From Hugenholtzia roseola DSM 9546 (GTDB lineage Bacteria; Bacteroidota; Bacteroidia; Cytophagales; Bernardetiaceae), in contig NZ_AUGI01000034.1 of NCBI RefSeq assembly GCF_000422585.1, positions 1 to 64,000 of the forward strand: 64,000 bases of DNA, in the 5' to 3' direction. The translations under genes and the position numbers were made by a program. The stretch's first letter is position 1. The number at the start of each line of letters is the position of its first letter. Under the pieces are notes generated by a model, which ran no database searches, had not been told where the DNA came from, and worked only from the letters and a program-made list of their open reading frames with translations. Positions 52,001-60,121 of this stretch are shown piece after piece.

Positions 52001-52276
52001 ATTCTTGATGAGTATAATTTTTTGAAAAAAAGAAGCAGAAAGAAGGCTATTTTTTTAAAGGCAATTTATAAAAAAAGCTATCCTATCCTACTTACCGTTA
52101 TCTCTACTTTTTTGGGACTCTTGCCTTTTTTATGGGAAGGGCAGGAAGAAGTTTTTTGGTTTTCTTTGGCGGCAGGCGTTACGGGCGGCTTATTTTTCTC
52201 ACTTTTTTGTGTTTTTGTGGTGCTGCCTGTAATGGCAGACGAAATCAGGGTTAAGTCTTTGAAAATCAAGCATTAA
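49067..52276 (+). CDS. RND efflux permease, second of a pair
   Basis: 1069 residues. Start FLTPFRIVFIFLIISVLGVFALPLLPVELNP, then YPQAAPDIVENLATAPLENALSQLQGL. The central helix reads SFGLILDNALVMVDSLHQK and the C-terminal half GGLVVNAAIFILDEYNFLKK. It is diverged from the first permease and more AT-rich. Paired permeases that work as mixed trimers are known from MdtBC; a heteromeric pump is likely here. No outer-membrane factor gene is present in the window. Confidence 0.9.
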   Translation: MQLSFLTPFRIVFIFLIISVLGVFALPLLPVELNPKPESNTLQIRYQYPQAAPDIVENLATAPLENALSQLQGLKKISSVSRYNGGNITLSFEKGQNMELKKFETTMILRQIYPKLPPSVSYPQLQLTDANAQSHKKASLSYSVNAPLTAFEIEEQVRKIASLHFSKITQIEEISVRGTSDLAIEVRYLPEKMLQYGISHQDLVSRLQELAQIDYIGQSKDGVGQNFWVKKRPLLTESSENKATFSKNFTKIVENLLLSENPLVRFSDVATFAVVENAPSGFYRINGKEAVTLSFYLQKDANALEAGRKIKAAIAQMPLPTDFELLLEWDETDFLEKELEKTYRRALFSLLILIFFIVLLQRNLLYLCVLISSLFVNLCLTALFAYFFKIQIHLYSLAGVAISFGLILDNALVMVDSLHQKRSGSLFLALLGASLTTAAALLLVFFLPEETRRNLTDFAAIVALNLLLSLPVALFFTPALYHLLFQTKKEKKKKTNFRFGRRFSVQVFQKYLLFIAFLKSHKKKFMIALLLLFGTPIFLLPSKVENPKNSKILVWYNDIIGSDLYQNDIRPHIDTYLGGTLRLFVRFGYERFSYREAEKARLYVQAEMPQGTTLQQMDSALRSIELILKAEKNIEKFVTQVITSSGQIEILFPKEVENSSYPLQLKNRLIARSVDLDGVKWNIYGVGNQAFSNSNEAQLASFRVQMKGTHYQNLEAEAEKLAALLVKHKRIQQVNTNERLSYEERARKTLAWEVDLEKLAHQGLSAQTLTAALRLHTPSSEAEFYLPYQNSLLPVRLESRDSKSFAAQELKSGYLSVFQLDSATKINTKTVAFQDFSTLKIENSSSSIYKENRLYLRIVGFDYYGGANFGQKFLDQTLEQYKSQMPQGYEVKQLENNFFSWEKAKTEYGLLLILVVIIFFICSILFENFRQALLIIFTIPFSFIGIFITFGGLEVYFDQGGYASFVLLGGLVVNAAIFILDEYNFLKKRSRKKAIFLKAIYKKSYPILLTVISTFLGLLPFLWEGQEEVFWFSLAAGVTGGLFFSLFCVFVVLPVMADEIRVKSLKIKH

Positions 52277-52491
52277 AGTCTATTTTAAGATTTTTTGAAC
52301 GAAAAAAATACTACCGCCGCCCTATTTTTATGGTAGAAAAAAGCCCAAAACAATATTTTTCTGCACTTTTTTAGCCTTTGGGCAAAACATTTTTGGTAGG
52401 CAAAGGTTTATATTTCGTGTTGCTTTTTTACAGTGCTATACAAGACAAGCAACTATTTATTCTTTCTTTTACAACGTATAAAAATAGTAAA

Positions 52492-52938
52492 ATGAAAAAG
52501 ATTTTTAAAGTTCAATTCTTTGCCATTTTATTGGCTCTTTTTGCCTTTACCTTCACAAGTTGTAACAACGACGACGACGACGAGCCACAAGTAACAATGC
52601 GTACTTATAGCTTAGTAGATGCGGGCAACAATTTAGGGCTTAGTGGCACTGCTACTTTTGAACGCACCGCCAACAATGGCACGCGCGTAACCCTTTCTGT
52701 GCCTAACGCACCGGGCGTACACCCTGCGCATATCCATGACGGCTCCATTACAAGCCCTGGCGGTATTGCCTTTATGCTAACCGACGTTGTGAATGGCATG
52801 AGCGTAACCGAAATTCCTGCTTCAAGCGGCACTACTTTCGACCAAATGCTCACCTACAATGGCTACATCAATGTCCATTTGAGCGCGGACGAATTGGAAA
52901 CGATTGTCGTACATACGAATATCGGCTCAAACGAATAA
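52492..52938 (+). CDS. CHRD domain lipoprotein
   Basis: 148 residues from ATG 52492 (MKKIFKVQFF), lipobox FTSC near residue 24, then an Asn/Asp spacer NNDDDDEPQ. The CHRD-like domain fills the rest: LSGTATFERTANNGTRVTLSVPNAPGVHPAHIHDGSI, then MLTYNGYINVHLSADELETIVVHTNIG. CHRD folds occur in chordin and in bacterial surface proteins and recall Cu/Zn-SOD-like beta sandwiches; no catalytic set is visible. Single gene with a hairpin behind it. Confidence 0.85.
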   Translation: MKKIFKVQFFAILLALFAFTFTSCNNDDDDEPQVTMRTYSLVDAGNNLGLSGTATFERTANNGTRVTLSVPNAPGVHPAHIHDGSITSPGGIAFMLTDVVNGMSVTEIPASSGTTFDQMLTYNGYINVHLSADELETIVVHTNIGSNE

Positions 52939-52969
52939 CGTCCTATCCTAAGTTTTATCTTAAAATTCA

Positions 52970-53001
52970 AAACCCTCGCCTAAGTTTTTAGGGGAGGGTT
53001 T
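52970..53001. terminator. Terminator between the CHRD and DUF2892 genes
   Basis: AAACCCTCGCCTAA / TTAGGGGAGGGTTT stem between convergent stops, tail TGGTTT. Confidence 0.75.
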
Positions 53002-53019
53002 GGTTTGTAAAAAGCGTTC

Positions 53020-53208
53020 TTACTTTTTGAGCGGGCAGCTATTGTACCCAACTAAGCTATAAAGCGGACAGTAGCCCGTAAGCACCGAAAAAAGGGGCAG
53101 CAGCCCTAAGAAAAACCACGAACTCACGCTAAAACCCAAGATGGTCATGGCTAATACAAAGACAAGGCGCAAGATTTTATCATTTCTGCCAACATTTGTA
53201 GGGAACAT
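53020..53208 (-). CDS. DUF2892 (YgaP-like membrane domain) protein
   Basis: 62 residues. NVGRNDKILRLVFVLAMTILGF, a second helix and GYCPLYSLVGYNSCPLKK at the end match DUF2892: two helices with the conserved CPLYxxxGxxxC. In other bacteria the domain is fused to rhodanese (YgaP); here it stands alone. Its two cysteines at the membrane edge are the notable residues. Confidence 0.88.
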   Translation of the reverse strand: MFPTNVGRNDKILRLVFVLAMTILGFSVSSWFFLGLLPLFSVLTGYCPLYSLVGYNSCPLKK

Positions 53209-53245
53209 ATCGAGAAGCGTTTAGGTTGAAAATAAAAAATAAAAA

Positions 53246-53710
53246 TTAGTAGCCTGCGTATGAAATATAAGGCTGGTGGTAGTCCTCCTCTGGAAGGGGC
53301 AAATCGGCGAAAGCCTCTTTTTCATACAAAAAATACCCTTCTTTTGTAACTTTTAAAAGTTTGTAGGGGTGATACGCCTTTTTTTGAGCCTGCGCAAAGT
53401 CTTCAAATAAAAATTGTACGGACACCGAAAAACAACCTTTTTCAAAAAAAGACTCATACACTGTGCCGACGGCATACCAAGTAATGCCTTCTTTGAACGG
53501 TTTGGGGCTTTTGCACACTTTCAAAATTATCCCTGTTTCGATGTCTGAACGCAAGCGCAGGGGTATTTCGCCCTGACAAGAGGGGCATTTGCGTTTGGTA
53601 TCCGATTCCGACCACTCATAGTCGCCGCCTGTGGGCGGCAAACCGCCGCTAAAATGTTTGCCGTTGAGTTGAAAAGAAAAATCGCAATAAGGGCAGCGCA
53701 AATTTTCCAT
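53246..53710 (-). CDS. Zinc-ribbon-like hypothetical protein
   Basis: 154 residues, no signal peptide. CPYCDF (residues 5-8 CxxC) and KCPSCQG (about 42-45 CxxC) probably bind one zinc ion; between them is a Gly/Pro-rich insert. The remainder is beta-rich (ITWYAVGTVYESFFEKGCFSVSVQFLFEDF) and ends YISYAGY. I do not recognise a family. It is 30 bp downstream of hisF in the same direction, probably the same transcript. Confidence 0.65.
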   Translation of the reverse strand: MENLRCPYCDFSFQLNGKHFSGGLPPTGGDYEWSESDTKRKCPSCQGEIPLRLRSDIETGIILKVCKSPKPFKEGITWYAVGTVYESFFEKGCFSVSVQFLFEDFAQAQKKAYHPYKLLKVTKEGYFLYEKEAFADLPLPEEDYHQPYISYAGY

Positions 53711-53740
53711 GTGAGCGCAATAAAAGGTGAAAATATAGCC

Positions 53741-54523
53741 TTAGATACGCACCGCAATCCCTTTTTGTTGTAGGAAATTTTTGAGCGTAGGGATTGGAAT
53801 TTCGCCAAAATGAAAGACGCTGGCAGCTAAGGCGGCATCGGCTTTTCCCTTTTCGAAGACATTGGCAAAATCCTCTTTTTTGCCTGCCCCGCCCGAAGCG
53901 ATAATCGGAATGTGAAGCAGGCTCGAAAGTTGGGCATAGACCGTATCGGCAAAGCCATTTTTTGTGCCATCATGCGTCATAGAAGTAAAAAGTAGCTCGC
54001 CTGCACCCAAATCTTCTAAGCGTTTTGCCCAAGAAAAAAGCTCTAAATCAGTAGCTTTTTTGCCCCCACTGGCATAGACGCGCCAATAAGCCTGTGTAGC
54101 TCCCTGCACCTGACTACTTTCCGCTTTGGCATCAATCGCCACAACGATACACTGCTCGCCAAATCTTTTCGCCGCTTCGGTAATGAGGGTAGGATTGTAA
54201 ATTGCCGCCGAATTGATGGTAATTTTATCCGCACCCGAAGCCAACAGCACTTCAATATCGGCAACCGAACTCACGCCGCCGCCAATGGTGAAAGGAATAG
54301 GCAAGACTTGGGCTACTCGCAAGGCTAAATCGGCTAAGGTCTTGCGCTTTTCGTCTGTGGCGGTGATGTCTAAAAAGACCAATTCATCTGCCCCCTCTTC
54401 CGCATAACGCGCTGCCAAAGCCACAGGGTCGCCTGCATAACGAAGTTGCTCAAATTGCACGCCCTTTACAGTTTGTCCGTCTTTGATGTCTAAACAAGGT
54501 ATGATGCGTTTGGAAAGCGGCAT
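53741..54523 (-). CDS. hisF: Imidazole glycerol phosphate synthase subunit HisF
   Basis: 260 residues from ATG 54523; the start [24 protein letters not shown] is canonical and carries the catalytic Asp (CLDI). The second catalytic Asp sits in [35 protein letters not shown] and [14 protein letters not shown] are further TIM-barrel motifs. It closes the imidazole ring in histidine synthesis using ammonia from HisH. No other his gene is nearby. [14 protein letters not shown] is slightly unusual but in family range. Confidence 0.96.
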   Translation of the reverse strand: MPLSKRIIPCLDIKDGQTVKGVQFEQLRYAGDPVALAARYAEEGADELVFLDITATDEKRKTLADLALRVAQVLPIPFTIGGGVSSVADIEVLLASGADKITINSAAIYNPTLITEAAKRFGEQCIVVAIDAKAESSQVQGATQAYWRVYASGGKKATDLELFSWAKRLEDLGAGELLFTSMTHDGTKNGFADTVYAQLSSLLHIPIIASGGAGKKEDFANVFEKGKADAALAASVFHFGEIPIPTLKNFLQQKGIAVRI

Positions 54524-54565
54524 ATTGGAAAAAAATTGAAATAGAAAAGAGATAACATTTTTCAA

Positions 54566-54600
54566 AAAAAACTAACAGTTTTGGAAAACTGTTAGTTTTT
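54566..54600 (-). terminator. Terminator of fabI
   Basis: AAAAACTAACAGTTTT-GG-AAAACTGTTAGTTTTT, an almost perfect palindrome with A and T runs on both sides, 26 bp past the fabI stop. Confidence 0.88.
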
Positions 54601-54625
54601 GGGTCTGTCTTATTTCAGGTGCAAA

Positions 54626-55429
54626 TTACATCTTGTTCATCAAGGCTTCGGAAACGCCCATGGTGGAAAATCCGCCGTCGTGATATAAGTTTTGCATCGT
54701 AACCTTTTTAGTTAGGTCGGAAAAGAGCGTAATGACGTAATCGGCACACTCATCGGCAGAGGCATTGCCTAAGGGCGAGAGTTTGTCGGCGTATTCTAAG
54801 AAGGCATCGAAGCCGCCTACGCCTGTTCCTGCGGTAGTAGGGGTGGGCGATTGTGAAACGGTATTGACACGCGCCTTTTTGCTCATACCCAAACGGTAGC
54901 CATAACTACGGGCGATAGATTCGAGCAAAGCCTTTGCCTGTGCCATGTCGCCATAGTCGGGGAAAGTGCGTTGGGCAGCAATGTAAGAAAGGGCGACGAT
55001 AGAGGCTTCTTCGTTTAAGATGTCTTTCTTTTCCGCTACTTGCATCATTTTGTGAAAGGAAACCGCCGAGATGTCGAGAGCCTGCATAAACCATTGGTAG
55101 TTGAGGTCGCCGTAGTCTTTTTTCTTGCGCACATTCGGACTCATGCCGATGGAATGTAGGATAAAGTCAATTTTGCCGCCCAGATGCTCTACTGATTTTT
55201 GGTAGAGGTTCTCGATGTCTTCCAAAGAGGTCGCGTCGGCAGGTATCACAATCGTATTGCACTCTTGCGCCAGTTTCTGAATCGTTCCCATGCGCATAGC
55301 TACGGGTGCATTGGTGAGGGTAAAAGTTGCGCCCTCTGCGTGTGCGCGTTGTGCGATTTTCCAAGCGATAGATTTTTCGTCTAATGCACCTGTGATGATG
55401 CCGCGTTTGCCTTTGAGTAGGTTATACAT
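54626..55429 (-). CDS. fabI: Enoyl-[acyl-carrier-protein] reductase (NADH)
   Basis: 267 residues from ATG 55429 (MYNLLKGKRGIITGALDEKSIAWKIAQ). It reduces enoyl-ACP in the last step of each fatty-acid elongation round. The SDR nucleotide motif is the FabI form (GALDEKSIA); the active site reads SYIAAQRTFPDYGDMAQAKALLE, with Tyr and Lys in the Y-x6-K spacing. The C-terminal segment SPLGNASADECADYVITLFSDLTKKVT is standard. It precedes hisF on the same strand but a strong terminator separates them. Confidence 0.96.
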   Translation of the reverse strand: MYNLLKGKRGIITGALDEKSIAWKIAQRAHAEGATFTLTNAPVAMRMGTIQKLAQECNTIVIPADATSLEDIENLYQKSVEHLGGKIDFILHSIGMSPNVRKKKDYGDLNYQWFMQALDISAVSFHKMMQVAEKKDILNEEASIVALSYIAAQRTFPDYGDMAQAKALLESIARSYGYRLGMSKKARVNTVSQSPTPTTAGTGVGGFDAFLEYADKLSPLGNASADECADYVITLFSDLTKKVTMQNLYHDGGFSTMGVSEALMNKM

Positions 55430-55468
55430 AGGAAAAGATGGTGTTTTGAGGAAGTTGGGAATTGAAAC

Positions 55469-55493
55469 CCTAAGCGTTGTCAAGCCACTTAGG
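55469..55493 (-). terminator. Hairpin after prs
   Basis: CCTAAG...CTTAGG arms in the 84 bp between prs and fabI, followed on the minus strand by a TTTC tail. An imperfect member of the CCCTAAG hairpin group. Confidence 0.5.
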
Positions 55494-55513
55494 ATTTTGG
55501 GATAAGGGTCGGA

Positions 55514-56443
55514 TTAGGAAATAAAAAGCGTGCTAATAGACTCTTGGTCGTGAATCTTGCGAATGGCTTTTGCGAAGAGGTCGGCAACGGAAAGCACCTT
55601 GATTTTGGCACTTTCTTGCTTCAAAGGAATGGTATCCGAAACGACTAACTCTTCTAATACCGAATTGTTGATGTTTTCGTATGCCTTGCCCGACAAGACA
55701 GGGTGCGTAACCATGCCTCGTACCGAAACTGCCCCACGCTCCAAAAGCACCTCTGCGGCTTTGCAAATTGTACCTGCCGTATCTACCAAATCATCTACAA
55801 TGACCACATTTGCACCTTCTACATCACCGATAACCTGCATGCTTGCAATTTCATTGGCGCGTTTTCTGTGCTTGTCGCAAACGACCATGTGCGCCTGAAA
55901 ATGTGCCGCATAAGCACGCGCACGCGCCACGCCACCTACATCGGGGGCTGCAAAGACTAAGTTGTCGAGTTTTAGGGAAGCAATATAAGGAAAAAGAATT
56001 GCCGAGGCGTAGAGATGGTCGACGGGAATATCAAAAAATCCTTGTATCTGACCTGCATGCAAATCACAGGTCATCAGGCGGCTTGCCCCTGCCGCAGAAA
56101 GCAGGTTGGCGACTAATTTTGCGCCAATCCCCACGCGCGGTTTGTCTTTCCTATCCTGACGGGCATAGCCAAAATAAGGCATCACGACCGTAACCGAACC
56201 TGCCGAGGCACGCTTGGCAGAGTCTATCAGCAGGAGCAATTCCATTAAGTTGTCGGCAGGGGGGAAAGTGGATTGAATGATATAGACATCTGCGCCGCGA
56301 ATAGACTCATCGAAGCTGGGCGACATTTCGCCATCACTGAATCGTTGGAGAGTCATCTTACCAAGCGGCTTGCCGTAAGAGTGGGCTATCTTTTCGGCTA
56401 AATAGAGGGAGGCAGAGCAAGCAAAGATTTTGACAGAGTTCAT
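55514..56443 (-). CDS. prs: Ribose-phosphate pyrophosphokinase
   Basis: 309 residues from ATG 56443 (MNSVKIFACSASLYLAEKIA). It makes PRPP from ribose-5-phosphate and ATP. Visible motifs: RFSDGEMSPSFDESIRGADVYIIQST, PYFGYARQDRKDKPR (regulatory flexible region), DLHAGQIQGFF, and the PRPP loop VVIVDDLVDTAGTICKA. A full promoter precedes the gene. Its product feeds nucleotide and histidine synthesis, including HisF. Confidence 0.96.
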   Translation of the reverse strand: MNSVKIFACSASLYLAEKIAHSYGKPLGKMTLQRFSDGEMSPSFDESIRGADVYIIQSTFPPADNLMELLLLIDSAKRASAGSVTVVMPYFGYARQDRKDKPRVGIGAKLVANLLSAAGASRLMTCDLHAGQIQGFFDIPVDHLYASAILFPYIASLKLDNLVFAAPDVGGVARARAYAAHFQAHMVVCDKHRKRANEIASMQVIGDVEGANVVIVDDLVDTAGTICKAAEVLLERGAVSVRGMVTHPVLSGKAYENINNSVLEELVVSDTIPLKQESAKIKVLSVADLFAKAIRKIHDQESISTLFIS

Positions 56444-56861
56444 GACGGAGGGCTTTTGGCGGTGAGGCAATCGCTTTTGTGTAGCCACACAAGCAATTAC
56501 GCAAGATGCCACAAAATTACGCATCTTGTACCCATTTTCAAATTTTTTTGGGCTTAGTAGCCTGCTATTTGCATGCGATTTGTCTTCTATTTGCCTTCTA
56601 TTTGAGGTAGTAGCGTCAGAATGGATACTTTATTGGCACTTTCGGCACTTTTTTCCTTTGCAAGCACGTTTCGAAAAAACAACTTCTTAGATAAAACAAC
56701 ATACTTTCTCTTTCCCAAAATACTCCCCCTAAATGCAATAAGCAGGGCAGTGCGAAAAAGTTTTCGAAAAACTTTGCGCTTTCTATGGTTTGCATTTGAT
56801 TTTTCGCTAATAAATTTCTTTCTTTGCGCCTTAATTCTTTTCTACTAAAACGAACCCTACA
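56444..56861. other. Divergent spacer between prs and acpP
   Basis: 418 bp, AT-rich. It contains the minus promoter of prs (56512-56542). For acpP the best plus candidate is TTTG near 56798 with TTTCTTTG near 56820, a weak match. No gene seen. Confidence 0.5.
56512..56542 (-). promoter_or_regulatory. Promoter of prs
   Basis: On the minus strand TTTG (56542-56539), 19 nt, TAATTTTG (56519-56512): full consensus, 69 nt before the ATG. Confidence 0.78.
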
Positions 56862-57101
56862 ATGTCAGAGATTGCAGAAAAAGTAAAGAACATCATCGTT
56901 GAGAAGTTAGGCGTAGAAGAAGCAGAAGTTACACCCGAAGCCAGCTTCACCAACGACTTAGGCGCAGACTCGCTTGATACCGTCGAATTGATTATGGAGT
57001 TTGAAAAACAATTCAATATTTCTATTCCTGACGACCAAGCCGAAACGATTTCTACCGTAGGACAGGCTATTGCTTACTTAGAAGCAAACGCCCCTAAATA
57101 A
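56862..57101 (+). CDS. acpP: Acyl carrier protein
   Basis: 79 residues, acidic. Helix [21 protein letters not shown], then [18 protein letters not shown] with Ser37 as the phosphopantetheine site, and a final helix [11 protein letters not shown]. It carries acyl chains for FabI and the other fatty-acid enzymes. In many bacteria fabF follows; here it is menB, with a strong terminator between, so acpP is probably transcribed alone. Confidence 0.97.
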   Translation: MSEIAEKVKNIIVEKLGVEEAEVTPEASFTNDLGADSLDTVELIMEFEKQFNISIPDDQAETISTVGQAIAYLEANAPK

Positions 57102-57167
57102 GGAAAGGCATGTGGCTTTTTGCACCTAAACACGTCCTGCTTCCTTTGGCTTAACGCTTTAAGCAGC

Positions 57168-57218
57168 CCTAAGTTTGCTAATATCTCAAACAATATTAGC
57201 GGACTTAGGTTTTTTTTC
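57168..57218 (+). terminator. Terminator of acpP
   Basis: CCTAAGTTTGCTAATAT pairs with ATATTAGCGGACTTAGG around a 7-8 nt loop, followed by eight T. It ends 18 bp before the menB ATG. Confidence 0.9.
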
Positions 57219-57236
57219 ATAAAAAATCGTTTTCTC

Positions 57237-58103
57237 ATGGCATACAACGAACAAGACAGCCTTTCTACCATTCGCCCTGCCGCCGATTGGCAAGTCATAG
57301 AAAGATTCAAGCATTTCGAGGAAGTGCGCTTCGAACTTGCCGAAGGCATTGCCAAAATTACCATCAATCGCCCACGCTTTCGCAACGCCTTCACGCCCCT
57401 AACGGTGCGCGAAATGATAGAAGCCATCGACTTCTGCCGCTACGAGCAGCAAATCGGCGTAGTCATTCTGACAGGTGCAGGCGATAAAGCCTTTTGTAGT
57501 GGCGGCGACCAAAACTACAAAGGCGTAGGCGGATATGTGGATAGCGACGGCACACCGCGCCTGAATGTATTAGACCTACAAAAGAAAATTCGCTCCCTGC
57601 CTAAGCCTGTTGTGGCAATGGTCAATGGCTATGCCATCGGCGGCGGACACGTCTTGCATGTCGTATGCGACCTTTCCATTGCCTCTGAAAATGCCATCTT
57701 CGGACAGACGGGTCCCAAAGTCGGTAGTTTTGATGGCGGCTTCGGCTCTTCCTATTTGGCTCGCATTGTAGGGCAGAAAAAAGCACGCGAAATCTGGTTT
57801 TTGTGCGAACAATATTCGGCACAGGAAGCCCTCGATATGGGACTTATCAATAAAATGACCCCACACGAGAGCTTGGAAGAAGAAACCGTCCGCTGGTGCA
57901 GAATTATGCTCAAAAGAAGTCCGTTGGCTTTGCGTATGGTCAAGGCAGGCTTAAACGCTGAATTAGATGGGCAAGCAGGCATACAAGAATTGGCAGGAAA
58001 TGCTACCCTCCTCTATTATTTTACCGAAGAAGCACAAGAAGGCAAAAAAGCATTTTTGGAAAAACGCGACCCCGATTTTCAAAAGTACCCCAAGTTTCCA
58101 TAA
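57237..58103 (+). CDS. menB: 1,4-dihydroxy-2-naphthoyl-CoA synthase
   Basis: 288 residues from ATG 57237 ([18 protein letters not shown]). A crotonase-fold enzyme that closes the naphthoate ring in menaquinone synthesis. Diagnostic segments: [65 protein letters not shown], and the C-terminal [11 protein letters not shown]. No other men gene is near. Its start lies just behind the acpP terminator, so some expression may depend on readthrough or on a promoter inside the hairpin region. Confidence 0.96.
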   Translation: MAYNEQDSLSTIRPAADWQVIERFKHFEEVRFELAEGIAKITINRPRFRNAFTPLTVREMIEAIDFCRYEQQIGVVILTGAGDKAFCSGGDQNYKGVGGYVDSDGTPRLNVLDLQKKIRSLPKPVVAMVNGYAIGGGHVLHVVCDLSIASENAIFGQTGPKVGSFDGGFGSSYLARIVGQKKAREIWFLCEQYSAQEALDMGLINKMTPHESLEEETVRWCRIMLKRSPLALRMVKAGLNAELDGQAGIQELAGNATLLYYFTEEAQEGKKAFLEKRDPDFQKYPKFP

Positions 58104-58109
58104 CCTTTC

Positions 58110-58144
58110 AAGCCCTAAGCCTCTTAAAAAGACGCTTAGGGCTT
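58110..58144 (+). terminator. Terminator of menB
   Basis: AAGCCCTAAGC / GCTTAGGGCTT stem with TTTC tail, 7 bp after the stop. Confidence 0.75.
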
Positions 58145-58213
58145 TCACCGTTTGTAGTAGCTAACTATCTCCCCTTCGACATTATTTTCGTATAAATTCT
58201 CCCCTTTCTTTTT

Positions 58214-58873
58214 ATGAATCATATTTTTACACAAAATAAAAACAACATAGACTTCTATCAAAATATTGAAATAGAAAAATTTAAGGAAATCGCTAAAAAA
58301 AGTGGCTTCGATACAGGCATAGACATAGAACTCATCTATCCCGATATTGCAAAGGCAGAGGTATTGGTAGAATTGGGCTTAGGATATGGCAGGACGGTAG
58401 AACATTTGCGGCGTTTGGGCTTCGAAGGGCGCATGTACGCTTTGGAGCGGTCGGAAAAATTTTTAGACTATGCAAAAAAAGAAAAGGTATTAGAAAGCGA
58501 GGCGATTCTTCCGCAAGACATTCGCCACATCGATTTGCCCGAAAAAGCCGATGCCATTCTTTGGCTCTGGTCGGGTATTTTAGAACAAACCTTAGAACAA
58601 CAGAAATACAGCATTTGCAAAATTCGTGAATATTTAAAACCAAAGGGAAAACTTTTTATAGAAGCACCACAGGGCAATCTCAAAGTAGTAGGCGTAAAAA
58701 TAGACAAGCACTACATTCGTGTAGAAACCGAGTGGGGCATTTTGGAAGCCTACCTGCCCTACGAGGAGGATATTCGCCAAATGGCTGCCCAATGTGGCTA
58801 TCAGAACGTGCGAACCCTACCCTACCTCACGCCTACGGGTTTGGAACGCATTATTTATATTTTAGAAAACTAA
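58214..58873 (+). CDS. SAM-dependent methyltransferase-like protein
   Basis: 219 residues. The class I methyltransferase fold is suggested by motif I VLVELGLGYGRTVEHLRRLG, the acidic end of strand 2 (MYALERSEKF), motif II-like EKADAILWLWSGILEQ and the motif III region LKPKGKLFIEAPQGN. The substrate is unknown. It sits 30 bp before the LpxH-like gene, so the two are likely cotranscribed. Confidence 0.75.
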   Translation: MNHIFTQNKNNIDFYQNIEIEKFKEIAKKSGFDTGIDIELIYPDIAKAEVLVELGLGYGRTVEHLRRLGFEGRMYALERSEKFLDYAKKEKVLESEAILPQDIRHIDLPEKADAILWLWSGILEQTLEQQKYSICKIREYLKPKGKLFIEAPQGNLKVVGVKIDKHYIRVETEWGILEAYLPYEEDIRQMAAQCGYQNVRTLPYLTPTGLERIIYILEN

Positions 58874-58903
58874 CCAAAAGCCTATCTATTTGGGCTGGCT
58901 CTC

Positions 58904-59668
58904 ATGCACGTTTTAAACTTAGAAAAAGGCAAAAAAATCTATTTAGCCTCCGACTTTCACTTGGGCTACCCCAAAGGTAGTATCGGGCGTGAGCGCGAAA
59001 TGAAAATCCTGCGTTGGCTCGATGCCATAGCCGAAGATGCCGCCTTAGTGGTGCTTCTGGGCGATATGTTTGATTTTTGGTATGAATATAAAAAAGTTGT
59101 GCCAAAGGGTTTTGTGCGTTTTCAGGGCAAAATTGCAAGTTTAGTAGATAGCGGCGTGCCTGTTGTACTTTTTGCAGGCAATCACGACCTTTGGCTTTTC
59201 GATTATTTATCAGAAGAATTGGGCGTAACCGTCTTTAAAACGCCGCAAACGGTAGTTTGGAATGGGAAAAAAATTTATTTAGCCCATGGCGATGGCTTAG
59301 GCAAAGGCGATTATGCCTACAAATGGTTGAAAAAATGGATTTTTACCAATCGCTTCTTGCGTTGGGGTTTCGAGTGGTTGCACCCTAATTTGGGCGTAGG
59401 TTTGGCGCATTTTTGGTCTGATAGTCGGAAAAAAGACCGCCACAAGGAAGTATTTAGGGGCAGAGAAAATGAATGGCTTTGGGAATATGCCCTCGAAATG
59501 GAAGCCCAAAATCCGCACGACTACTATGTTTTTGGACATCGCCACTTGCCACTTTATTTAAAGGTAGGCGAAAAAAGCCGCTACATAAATTTGGGCGAGT
59601 GGCTCAATTTTTATACCTATGCTGTCTTTGAGGGCGAAAAGATGCACCTGAAAAGGTTTTTAAAATAG
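58904..59668 (+). CDS. lpxH: UDP-2,3-diacylglucosamine diphosphatase-like metallophosphoesterase
   Basis: 254 residues. Metallophosphoesterase motifs in order: ASDFHLG (D-x-H), LGDMFDFWYEY (GD-x-x-D), AGNHDLW (GNHD), LAHGDGL (H-G-D) and FGHRHLP (G-H-x-H). The family start KIYLASDFHLGYP and the insert with KKWIFTNRFLRWGFEWLHP match the LpxH-like proteins of Bacteroidota, which act in lipid A synthesis at the inner-membrane face. The exact LpxH assignment is by similarity of motifs only. Confidence 0.85.
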   Translation: MHVLNLEKGKKIYLASDFHLGYPKGSIGREREMKILRWLDAIAEDAALVVLLGDMFDFWYEYKKVVPKGFVRFQGKIASLVDSGVPVVLFAGNHDLWLFDYLSEELGVTVFKTPQTVVWNGKKIYLAHGDGLGKGDYAYKWLKKWIFTNRFLRWGFEWLHPNLGVGLAHFWSDSRKKDRHKEVFRGRENEWLWEYALEMEAQNPHDYYVFGHRHLPLYLKVGEKSRYINLGEWLNFYTYAVFEGEKMHLKRFLK

Positions 59669-60121
59669 TTTTGATACAAAAGATTATAGGCGGTCAGCAA
59701 AATCCAAAAAGCCCTTTGCCTACAACCCTTTTAGGCTTCCAAATAATATTTGGCGGCAGGCGTTTCTTTTCATTTTGGTTGCGAAAAATCTTACGTAAGA
59801 TTTATTTTCAATCTCACGAAAAAAAACACTCCCAAGTGCTTAAAAGCGTCTTTTTTAGCCCTTTATGGGCATTTTTTCCTTGAAAAGGGGCTGTATCTTT
59901 CTTTGTATTTTTCCTAAAAAAAGAAGCCACTTTTACAAAGACTGCTCGAAAGATACAAGGCGGAAAAAGTAGCCATTTGCAGGTTTTTCGTTTGCATGCG
60001 TACTTTGCAGCATCAAAACGACAACAACAACCGCCTTTTCAAAAGCTACCAAATAATATTTTGTGCCAAAAGGCATTTCTGCTTTCCTCATTCACCTCTA
60101 CTTCAAAATACTCCGTTTTAT
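59669..60121. other. Spacer after the LpxH-like gene
   Basis: 453 bp. It has a perfect 18-bp palindrome AAATCTTACGTAAGATTT (59786-59803), a weak hairpin GCCC-TTTAT-GGGC followed by six T (59858-59877, possible terminator), and the promoter at 59976-60007. No convincing coding sequence. Confidence 0.5.
59976..60007 (+). promoter_or_regulatory. Probable promoter of the SpoIIAA-like gene
   Basis: TTTG (59976-59979), 21 nt, TACTTTG (60001-60007). One base is missing in the -7 box but the overall spacing is kept. Confidence 0.5.

Noticed and set aside
59671-59883. Plus-strand frame of 70 codons after the LpxH-like gene
   Set aside because: TTG start, low-complexity basic and aromatic composition, crosses a palindrome and a terminator-like hairpin.
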